17,539 nt of DNA, taken from positions 1 to 17,539 of the forward strand of contig DAOTTO010000398.1 of the NCBI GenBank assembly GCA_034437895.1, in the 5' to 3' direction. The position numbers and the translations under genes are program-made. The notes beneath the pieces were generated by a model. The model was not told the DNA's origin. It was given only the letters and a program-made list of their open reading frames with translations, and did no database searches. Below, in pieces: positions 7,989 to 14,362 of the stretch. Each line of letters begins with the position of its first letter. The first letter of the stretch is position 1. The DNA is from JANRLJ01 sp034437895 (GTDB taxonomy: Bacteria > Chloroflexota > Anaerolineae > Aggregatilineales > Phototrophicaceae).

Positions 7989-8022
7989 ACTTTAAGAACC
8001 GTTTTAGCGAATAGAGTCCATC

Positions 8023-9237
8023 ATGAATGCAAATTTACGCTCGGAACCACTACCCTTCCGAGTTTGGGGAAAAGACTATATTGATCCTGAAGCCATCAGT
8101 CAAATGAATCGGGCGATGCAACTGCCGATCAGCGTGGCAGGTGTATTGATGCCAGATGCTCATGTCGGCTACGGCTTGCCCATTGGCGGCGTATTAGCAA
8201 CAGAAGGCGCGGTCATCCCGTATGCGGTGGGAGTAGATATTGCCTGCCGGATGCGGCTTTCCGTTTTTGCCGTATCGCCTAATATCTTGGGTCAGCAAGT
8301 GGGCAAGTTCAAAAATGCACTCACCGAACAAACCCTTTTCGGCGCGGGCAAGCAGTGGCAGGGCAATAAACGCGCCGAACATGCGGTGCTTGATGATCCC
8401 GCGTGGCAGCAGACTCGCTTCCTTTCGACTTTAAAAGCTACCGCTTACGGTCAACTAGGCACGAGTGGCAGCGGCAATCATTTCGTCGAATGGGGAGCGC
8501 TCACGGTTGAAAAAGAGGATAGCGAACTAGGCCTTAAAGCAGGCGAATATCTGGCGCTGCTCTCGCACAGTGGCTCTCGCGGCGTGGGCTTTCAAGTCGC
8601 GGAGCGCTTCACAAAATTGGCAAACGATCTTAATCCGAACTTGGATTCGTCCATTCGTCATCTGGCTTGGCTACCGCTCGATCATCAATTAGGCTATGAA
8701 TATTGGCTGTCGATGGAACTGGCGGGGCGCTTTGCGGCAGCGAACCATGAGGTGATTCATCAGCGCATCGCCAAAGCTGCCGGGGTCAAACCAGTTGCTG
8801 TGGTCGAAAATCATCACAACTTCGCGTGGAAAGAGAAAATTCTCACTTCCCCCGATTCGACTGAACCGGAACGCGAAGTCATTATCCATCGCAAAGGCGC
8901 GACACCCGCCGGAGATGGCGCACTCGGTATTATTCCCGGCTCGATGGGCGACGCGGGATTCGTCGTGCGTGGCAAGGGCAGCGCCGCCGCGTTAAATTCG
9001 GCTTCACACGGCGCAGGCCGACTGATGAGCCGTCAGAATGCGTTGGGGTCAATCACCCGGACTGACCGTGATCGCTATCTGAAGGAGCGCGGAGTCACCC
9101 TCATCGGCGGCGATTTGGACGAATCACCGCAAGCCTACAAAAACATTGAGGCAGTCATGGCGGCACAAGCCGACCTTGTTGACATTGTAGGGCGTTTTAT
9201 GCCGCGCATCGTGCGGATGGATGGTAAGGTAAAATAG
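8023..9237 (+). CDS. rtcB: RtcB-family RNA ligase
   Basis: RtcB joins RNA ends bearing a 2',3'-cyclic phosphate or 3'-phosphate to a 5'-OH, using GTP and Mn2+, in tRNA splicing or RNA repair. The 404-residue length matches bacterial RtcB. All the expected ligands are present: Cys75 in GVDIACRMRL, His153 in GTSGSGNHFVEWG, His182 in SHSGSRGVG, His265 in ENHHNFAWKE, and the probable guanylylated His329 in SASHGAGRLMSR. MPDAHVGYGLPIGG (43-56) and HRKGATPA (289-296) also fit. IACRM replaces the usual I(G/N)CG, which may mark a subgroup. There is no intein. The upstream ribosome site is weak. Neither RtcA nor archease is nearby; the next gene, 74 bases downstream, is the small kinase-hairpin-like protein. 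Confidence 0.95.
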   Translation: MNANLRSEPLPFRVWGKDYIDPEAISQMNRAMQLPISVAGVLMPDAHVGYGLPIGGVLATEGAVIPYAVGVDIACRMRLSVFAVSPNILGQQVGKFKNALTEQTLFGAGKQWQGNKRAEHAVLDDPAWQQTRFLSTLKATAYGQLGTSGSGNHFVEWGALTVEKEDSELGLKAGEYLALLSHSGSRGVGFQVAERFTKLANDLNPNLDSSIRHLAWLPLDHQLGYEYWLSMELAGRFAAANHEVIHQRIAKAAGVKPVAVVENHHNFAWKEKILTSPDSTEPEREVIIHRKGATPAGDGALGIIPGSMGDAGFVVRGKGSAAALNSASHGAGRLMSRQNALGSITRTDRDRYLKERGVTLIGGDLDESPQAYKNIEAVMAAQADLVDIVGRFMPRIVRMDGKVK

Positions 9238-9311
9238 TATTCACCGTATTATTAGGGTTGCCGGAATTATTTTTTAATTATGTATCTATCTATTTTTAGG
9301 AGAGATAATGA

Positions 9312-9548
9312 ATGACAAAATATGAAAACTTGAGAGCGTATAAAAGTTCTAAAGCAGAAGAAAAGTTGGGCATCTTGAAGAGTGAGCTTAGGTCTCGTAT
9401 AGTTGTTATAAGGGGATTTGCAACCATTCTTAAAAATCAGCTAACTACTGAGCCTATAATGCAATTATCCGATGATTGGAAGTTGGCGATAGAGGAAATT
9501 TATGCTGCTGGAGAAGATCTTGACGAAATAATAGAGATTCTAACTTAA
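9312..9548 (+). CDS. Small protein resembling a histidine-kinase DHp hairpin that lacks the phospho-acceptor His
   Basis: This is a 78-residue, all-helical-looking protein. Residues 23-40 (KSELRSRIVVIRGFATIL) follow the pattern of a HisKA phospho-acceptor helix, where SHELRTPL..IRGFAELL is typical. The histidine position is Ser24 and the usual proline is Arg29. The second half (AIEEIYAAGEDLDEIIEIL, 59-77) fits the returning helix of a DHp dimerisation hairpin. No ATPase domain, sensor domain or membrane segment accompanies it. An AGGAG nine bases before ATG 9312 is a good ribosome site. The gene is clearly more AT-rich than its neighbours. It may be co-transcribed with rtcB or be independent. 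The fold match is inferred from residue pattern only; a role as a kinase decoy or dimerisation partner would be speculation. Confidence 0.7.
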   Translation: MTKYENLRAYKSSKAEEKLGILKSELRSRIVVIRGFATILKNQLTTEPIMQLSDDWKLAIEEIYAAGEDLDEIIEILT

Positions 9549-9595
9549 TTAAATGCAGTCTCTATAATTCTAAAATTAGGTAAAGAATATAACTT

Positions 9596-9803
9596 GACTT
9601 TATCCATTTGTTTGAATTTTTTCTGCCCGTGGCTAAAGCCGACAGGCTGCCGAGAAACCAAGCCCACTTAAGGGACTAAAGAGGTCACAACGGGTTAGAA
9701 TCAGCACCTCTAGTGCGCTTGGCACTTTCGCAGCCGGACGTTTCAACGTCTGGCGGGAACAACGAACCTTTATGACCTCTACTGTTCAAGAATGGATAAA
9801 GTC
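9596..9803. mobile_element. 208-bp element with perfect 13-bp inverted-repeat ends and internal hairpins (MITE- or IS200/IS605-end-like)
   Basis: GACTTTATCCATT (9596-9608) is the exact reverse complement of 9791-9803, and after small loops TTGAA (9612-9616) pairs with TTCAA (9785-9789). Inside lie further nested or tandem stems. AGAGGTCA (9680-9687) pairs with TGACCTCT (9773-9780). AGTGC/GCACT closes 9712-9726. GCCGGACGT (9733-9741) pairs with 9746-9754 with one G-U. GCCCGTGGCT/AGCC(G)ACAGGC closes 9625-9647. There is no coding frame of note. No clear target-site duplication is seen. On the minus strand the 9625-9647 hairpin reads GGCTTTAGCC, like IS200/IS605 right ends. It could be a non-autonomous transposon, an IS200/IS605 remnant inserted in a palindrome, or a structured RNA. 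Confidence 0.6.
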
Positions 9804-9839
9804 CAGCTTAAAGGATTTCTATTTTTCACAAGGCAATTT

Positions 9840-10691
9840 ATGACAACCATCGACACAAACCAGTCTTCCCTCTCACCAGAAAGCTACACCATCAACGAAT
9901 TGATGTGCGTGTGCATTGCGCGGCAAGTGGTGGATGGCGAAGTAGTGACGCAGGGGATTAATACGCCGCTGGTGATGGCGGGATTTATCCTCGCGCAGTG
10001 TACCCATGCACCGAATATTCGGTTTGCATCCGCCATCGGACAAAGCATCTGTCAATCGTGGTCGCCTTTGGGTGTCGGGCGGATTGAGGATTTATGGCTC
10101 GGCAAAGGCTTGATGCACGTCGGTTTCGCAGCGGCAACGGCGGATTTGCTGCCTAAATATCATCCGAAGGAATTTTTCCGTCCGGCGCAGGTTGACCCTT
10201 TTGGCAATTTCAACAATATTGCCTTCGGGCAGGATTATCATCACCCGCGCTTGCGGTTGCCGGGTTCGGGCGGCATCCCGGACGTGACGACTTATTCGGA
10301 GCAGGTCTATCTTTACGTACCGCGTCATTCACGCGTGACATTTGTCCCCAAAGTTGATTTCGTCAGCGGATTGGGACATGTGGCGGAGCGCAAACGAGGG
10401 CGCGGCCCGAATTACCTGATTACGGACTTAGGCCAGTTTGATTGGGAAAGCGGCAAGATGCGCCTCATCAGCACCCATCCCGGTGTGACCATTGAGCGTG
10501 TGCAGGCCAAAACAGGCTTTCCGCTGGAGATCGCGCCGGAATTACACGAAACAGTTCCGCCGACCAGCGAAGAAATCCGGCTGCTGCGCGAAGCGATTGA
10601 CCCGCTCGGTGTGCGGACTTTGGAAATGCTCAGCGGCAGCGCCCGCAAACAAAAACTGCATGAGATTTTAGCCGCAGAAAACGCGCTCTAA
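9840..10691 (+). CDS. CoA-transferase, beta subunit (GctB/IpdB-like)
   Basis: This is a 283-residue beta subunit of a family-I type CoA transferase or the related ring-opening hydrolases. It shows GSGGIPDVTTYS (about 142-153), the FVPKVDFVSGLGH stretch, a TDLGQFDW segment, the STHPGVT.E.V...TGF motif and the closing PPTSEEIRLLREAIDPLGVR. I chose ATG 9840 because AAGG lies six bases upstream and MTTIDTNQ is a sensible start. The in-frame ATG at 9792 lies inside the right inverted repeat of the preceding element. The matching alpha subunit normally sits directly upstream but is absent here; the upstream space holds the inverted-repeat element instead. The substrate (glutaconate, a steroid-ring product or other acid) is undetermined. 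Its stop codon overlaps the stop of the opposing gene by four bases. Confidence 0.8.
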   Translation: MTTIDTNQSSLSPESYTINELMCVCIARQVVDGEVVTQGINTPLVMAGFILAQCTHAPNIRFASAIGQSICQSWSPLGVGRIEDLWLGKGLMHVGFAAATADLLPKYHPKEFFRPAQVDPFGNFNNIAFGQDYHHPRLRLPGSGGIPDVTTYSEQVYLYVPRHSRVTFVPKVDFVSGLGHVAERKRGRGPNYLITDLGQFDWESGKMRLISTHPGVTIERVQAKTGFPLEIAPELHETVPPTSEEIRLLREAIDPLGVRTLEMLSGSARKQKLHEILAAENAL

Positions 10692-12481
10692 TTCCCCAGC
10701 ACCCAATCCTGAATCGTGCCGAAGCGATCCACAGGCGAGGCGATAAAGCCTAGCTGAACCCCACTTATGCGCGTCGTCATTGCATACGTATACAGCGGAT
10801 AATACAGCGGAATAGCAATCGCTCGCTCGATAAATGCCTGCTGGAACTGACGGTAAGAGGTGCTGCGATTCACCCCATTAGCATCACTCCGCGCCCGTTC
10901 TAGCAGTTCACTGATACGCCGATCATTCGCGCCGCCATAATTTTGCCCGTCAGGATACTGCCCTTGATGCCAAAAATTGTAAACATCAGGATCAGCGCTG
11001 CCATTTTTGGAAAGTTCGACCAGTGCCGTATCAAAATCGCCGGATTCCAGCCGTGCGCGATAAGTCACCAGATCAACCACATCGACTTGCACCGTCAAAT
11101 TGAGCTGCGTCCACTGTGCAGCGATTTCCTGCGCGACATTGATTAAGGCAGGATCGTCCGGCGTGAGAATATTAAAACTCAAAAGTGATGCGGAAACTTC
11201 CGCCGTTGCCTCGGCGGTGGCTTCCGGTTCGGCTGTCGCTTCGGGTGAGGCTAAATCCGCCCGTGCGATCAAATCCCGCGCTTGCGCCGCATTAAACGGA
11301 GGCCACGCCAGATCAGGCGCATACGCCCATGACCCTTCTAGCAGTGGACTATTCGCCAAAAGCGCTTGGTTGGAAAGATGGCGCTCGATAATCGACGTGC
11401 GATTTAAGCCGATTTCCAGCGCTTGCCGCACCCGTATATCACGGAAAGCAGGCAGATCGTCTTGTGACCAATTAAAGATCAGCATTCCAACTGTTGGTTC
11501 AATTTTGGTGTAGGTTGTAAAATTATTCGGCAACCCAACTAATGCTGCCCGTTCTGTCCGATCACGGGCGGCATACCCATCCACCGCACTGCTCATGAGT
11601 GCTTGCACTGCGCCATCAAACGTATCAAATAATGCAAAACTGATGCGATCTACGGTATAGCCAGTCTGCCCTTCTGGGCGCTGGCGATACACAGGCGCGA
11701 CTCGCAAATCGACAATCTGAATCCGCCCTGCCTCGCCACGCAGCGCTTCTAATTGATACGCTCCAGTACCGATAGGGGTTAGATTAAATGGATGATTGGC
11801 GATTTGGGCGGCGGTAGTGCCTTGCAGCGCGTGATAGGGCAAAATGCCCACTCGTAAGGCTTCAATAAAGCTGCCTAGCGGCTGTGCGAGCCGGAAGCGC
11901 ACCAAATTATCATTAATTTTTTCGGTCTCTACCGTGCGCCAGAATGCGCCCAATTCCGGTAAACCAGGGAAATCCGGCGAGGACAGCAAAGACATCGTAT
12001 ACACAACATCATCCGCCGTAAACGGGATGCCATCCTGCCACAGCACATCATTCCGCAGCGCGACGACATATTCCAGCCCATCGAATGAGATCACAGGCAT
12101 TCCACTGGCTAAGGCCGGTTCCGGCTCACCATAAGCATTGGTTCGCATTAGGCCTTCATAGATGAGTGACGCAATATCCCGATCAACCGGATTTAAACCC
12201 GCCAGCAGCGGATTCAAGCGCTGCACCTGACCGACCAGCGCTTCTCGATAGGTCGGAATCGCGCTCGTTTCCGGTGGCGGGATGACAACAGGTGCATCGG
12301 AAGTAGGAGAAAGCGTGGCTTCGGGGAGAGGAGTCGCCGTCGTCTGCGAGGCGATAGATGTCGGCGGCAGCGGTGTAGGGTTTAATTGTGGCGTTTGGCC
12401 TGTAGAACGGCTGAATAATGCGATCACAAACAGCACAATCGCCATCAACAGCGCCAAAATTTGCCAGCGAAATCCACGCAT
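10688..12481 (-). CDS. ABC-transporter substrate-binding protein, family 5 (peptide/nickel type)
   Basis: This 597-residue protein belongs to the SBP family 5 (DppA/OppA/NikA-like), which captures peptides or other ligands outside the membrane for an ABC importer. Residues 7-24 are a hydrophobic signal or anchor without a lipobox cysteine. A Thr/Pro/Ser-rich linker spans about 28-75. The folded part starts near EALVGQVQRLNPLLAGLNPVD and includes LYEGL-like SLIYEGLMR and the DVLWQDGIPFTADDVVYT segment diagnostic of the family. It ends with the YPLYTYAMTTRISGVQ segment. A low-complexity Ala/Thr/Glu insertion (EATAEPEATAEATAEVSA) interrupts the second lobe near residues 410-430. No permease or ATPase gene adjoins it. 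It lies downstream of secG, separated by a terminator. The ligand is not determinable. Confidence 0.87.
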   Translation of the reverse strand: MRGFRWQILALLMAIVLFVIALFSRSTGQTPQLNPTPLPPTSIASQTTATPLPEATLSPTSDAPVVIPPPETSAIPTYREALVGQVQRLNPLLAGLNPVDRDIASLIYEGLMRTNAYGEPEPALASGMPVISFDGLEYVVALRNDVLWQDGIPFTADDVVYTMSLLSSPDFPGLPELGAFWRTVETEKINDNLVRFRLAQPLGSFIEALRVGILPYHALQGTTAAQIANHPFNLTPIGTGAYQLEALRGEAGRIQIVDLRVAPVYRQRPEGQTGYTVDRISFALFDTFDGAVQALMSSAVDGYAARDRTERAALVGLPNNFTTYTKIEPTVGMLIFNWSQDDLPAFRDIRVRQALEIGLNRTSIIERHLSNQALLANSPLLEGSWAYAPDLAWPPFNAAQARDLIARADLASPEATAEPEATAEATAEVSASLLSFNILTPDDPALINVAQEIAAQWTQLNLTVQVDVVDLVTYRARLESGDFDTALVELSKNGSADPDVYNFWHQGQYPDGQNYGGANDRRISELLERARSDANGVNRSTSYRQFQQAFIERAIAIPLYYPLYTYAMTTRISGVQLGFIASPVDRFGTIQDWVLGN

Positions 12482-12516
12482 AACCTTATACCCCTCTCAA
12501 CTTGCCTAAACACGAA

Positions 12517-12548
12517 AAAGGTGTTTTACAGTGACGCAAAACACCTTT
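12517..12548 (-). terminator. Intrinsic terminator downstream of secG
   Basis: Arms 12517-12527 (AAAGGTGTTTT) and 12538-12548 (AAAACACCTTT) pair perfectly over 11 bases around a 10-nt loop. On the minus strand the stem ends in ACCTTTTTCG, giving a five-T tract. It lies about 80 bases after the secG stop and before the substrate-binding protein start, so the two genes are probably separate transcripts. Confidence 0.75.
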
Positions 12549-12629
12549 CCCAGATTGAATGTCTGTTTTTAGCGGCTTCAAACGGCACTTTGGGTAAAAA
12601 CCCATCCGCATTAATTAGCAATGTGCGCC

Positions 12630-12857
12630 TTAGTTAGCAGCGATAACCGCCAAGATGCAAATTGCTAAGAATGCACAAGAAAGCCCTACGGTGAACTGGA
12701 ACAATGTCTTTTCCAATCCACGACGAGTCCGTGCGATGCCGCCGCCTGCGTCGCCGCCCAGCATATTGCTCAATGCGCCGCCCTTAACCTGAAGCATAAT
12801 CAGCACAACCATCAGGATAGACATAATGATTACAGCCATTTGAAAAGCGACTTCCAT
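12630..12857 (-). CDS. secG: Preprotein translocase subunit SecG
   Basis: SecG is the small auxiliary subunit of the SecYEG channel in the cytoplasmic membrane. The 75-residue product has the family layout. Helix 1 (about 3-22, FQMAVIIMSILMVVLIML) is followed by the conserved Q.KGGALSNMLGG loop, then RTRRGLEKTLFQFT and helix 2 (about 52-73). I chose ATG 12857 because a GAGGAG lies seven bases upstream on the minus strand; the alternative TTG start at 12872 would overlap that ribosome site. It is downstream of ctpA, with a terminator between, and followed by its own terminator, so it appears largely monocistronic. Confidence 0.93.
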   Translation of the reverse strand: MEVAFQMAVIIMSILMVVLIMLQVKGGALSNMLGGDAGGGIARTRRGLEKTLFQFTVGLSCAFLAICILAVIAAN

Positions 12858-12886
12858 TGCCAAACTCCTCAAAACAATTTATCAAA

Positions 12887-12920
12887 AAGCGCCAGCAGTA
12901 TAGCACGAGGGCTGGCGCTT
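12887..12920 (-). terminator. Intrinsic terminator of the S41 protease gene
   Basis: AAGCGCCAGC (12887-12896) pairs perfectly with GCTGGCGCTT (12911-12920) around a 14-nt loop. On the minus strand the stem is followed by TTTTTG, and it begins 10 bases after the protease stop at 12931. It is a strong GC-rich intrinsic terminator that should limit read-through into secG. Confidence 0.85.
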
Positions 12921-12930
12921 GTATAGCCGC

Positions 12931-14211
12931 TTACTGTCCGGCGGAAAGCTGCTCCAAGAGATAATCCACAGCGGCATCAAGCTGCGGGTCTACCCCTTCA
13001 GGCAGCGTTTCGCCTTCCGCGAGTTCCGGCATTTCCACGATAATATCCGGCGTGATTCCGATGCCCGTAATCGAGGCACCATTAGGGGTAAGCCAACGTG
13101 CAATCGTCACGCGCAGCCCGCCGCCATTGACGAGGGTATTTTGAACCTGAACCGTGCCTTTGCCAAAGCTCGTCACGCCCATAATGGTCGCAACACCTTG
13201 ATCTTGCCAAGCCCCCGCGACTAACTCTGATGCGCTGGCGCTGCGTTCATCGACTAATACAACAATCGGCATATCGAGACCGGCGTAAGCGGCGTTCTCG
13301 CTGTACACTTCCTCACGCCCATCATCATAAATCTGATTAACCACACCATCCTCAACCTTGAAAATGCGGGTTTCACCCGTGCCGAATTCTTCTTCCAAAA
13401 TAACACCGTTTTCGATGAACAATCCAGCGAGTTCTGTTGCGGAAGTCAAAAACCCGCCTGGATTTCCGCGCAGATCAAGGATAAAGCCTTCGATATTCTG
13501 ATCTTGCAGTTCTTGAATAGCCACAGAGACTTGATCGCGGGCATTCGCGCTGAAATTAGCCAACCGGACGTAGCCAATATTGCCATCCAAAAGCTCGGAG
13601 GTCACTTCGACAATCTCGATACGCGCACGCGGAATCGTAAAATCGATCAGTTCTTCACCGCGACGCATCGTAATATCAACCGTCGTTCCGACGGGACCAC
13701 GCACCCGTACCGCCAGTTCGAGCGTATTGAGTCCAGCAACCTCTTCGCCATTGACCGTGACAAAAATATCGCCCTCTTGCAGACCTGCTTCTTCGGCAGG
13801 AGTATCTGGCAAAACATTCACAACTTCGATTTCTTCCGTGTCTTCAATCAGGCTGATGACAACACCAATACCCTCAATCTCGCCGGAGAGGTCATTGCTG
13901 GTGACTGCGAATGTTTCTGGATCAGCATAACTGCTATATTGATCGTCCAGCGATTCGACCATGCCCGAAATCGCGCCATTAACGAGAGTCTCAACCGGGA
14001 CATCTTCAATATACTGATCCTGAATTAGATTGTAGCTTTGATAAAACGGCTCAAATGCCGCTTGAACATCATCCGGGAGCGAAAGGCCACCCTGCGCCCG
14101 ACTCACCGAATATTGAACACCGATAAAAAATCCAGCGACGAAAATGACGGCGACCAACAGGCCAATCGTCAGTGAACGAGCGCGTCCGAAATAGGTGCGC
14201 GAGGCTTCCAT
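12931..14211 (-). CDS. ctpA: C-terminal processing protease, S41 family (CtpA-like)
   Basis: This is a membrane-anchored serine protease with a Ser-Lys dyad that trims or degrades extracytoplasmic proteins. The 426 residues comprise an N-terminal anchor (about 14-34, LTIGLLVAVIFVAGFFIGVQ), an N-terminal helical region with LDDQYSSYADPE, and a PDZ domain (about 107-195: GEIEGIGVVI, DTPAEEAGLQEGDIFVTVNG). The S41 catalytic domain follows, with ILDLRGNPGG (245-253), the nucleophile segment DERSASASELVAGA (321-334) and the catalytic Lys351 in SFGKGTVQ. The length is normal for bacterial CtpA. ATG 14211 was chosen; a GGAG lies eleven bases upstream, rather distant. The gene is followed by a strong terminator and then secG. 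Function by family is firm; the substrate is unknown. Confidence 0.94.
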   Translation of the reverse strand: MEASRTYFGRARSLTIGLLVAVIFVAGFFIGVQYSVSRAQGGLSLPDDVQAAFEPFYQSYNLIQDQYIEDVPVETLVNGAISGMVESLDDQYSSYADPETFAVTSNDLSGEIEGIGVVISLIEDTEEIEVVNVLPDTPAEEAGLQEGDIFVTVNGEEVAGLNTLELAVRVRGPVGTTVDITMRRGEELIDFTIPRARIEIVEVTSELLDGNIGYVRLANFSANARDQVSVAIQELQDQNIEGFILDLRGNPGGFLTSATELAGLFIENGVILEEEFGTGETRIFKVEDGVVNQIYDDGREEVYSENAAYAGLDMPIVVLVDERSASASELVAGAWQDQGVATIMGVTSFGKGTVQVQNTLVNGGGLRVTIARWLTPNGASITGIGITPDIIVEMPELAEGETLPEGVDPQLDAAVDYLLEQLSAGQ

Positions 14212-14314
14212 AATTGTGTTTACTCCGCTTATAACCGATAATTTAACGATACGCCAGCAATTTAATGCCGCTGCACTACTTTAAAGCAGCGCTCTAATGC
14301 TTCGCGCTTTTCCT

Positions 14315-14320
14315 ATTATA
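14315..14320 (-). promoter_or_regulatory. Candidate -10 element for ctpA inside a 12-bp palindrome
   Basis: The perfect palindrome CTATTATAATAG (14313-14324) carries TATAAT on both strands. On the minus strand it lies about 105 bases before the ctpA ATG. No good -35 is seen at 16-18 bases. A CGCTGC/GCAGCG stem-loop (14269-14291) lies in the implied leader. The palindrome may instead be part of the tnpB element's right flank. Confidence 0.3.
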
Positions 14321-14362
14321 ATAGTTCCAAATTGAATGTATAAATAGGTACACACAACTCGT

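Noticed and set aside
9308..9325. Five-codon ORF just ahead of the 78-residue gene
   Set aside because: ATG 9308 reaches a stop after five codons and sits closer to the AGGAG, but is too short to interpret; treated as chance.
11100..11513. 137-codon plus-strand ORF
   Set aside because: Low-complexity Ser/Ala shadow produced by the Ala/Glu-rich linker of the substrate-binding protein on the other strand.
13504..14028. 174-codon plus-strand ORF opposite the S41 protease
   Set aside because: Antisense to the PDZ and protease region of ctpA with no domain pattern of its own.
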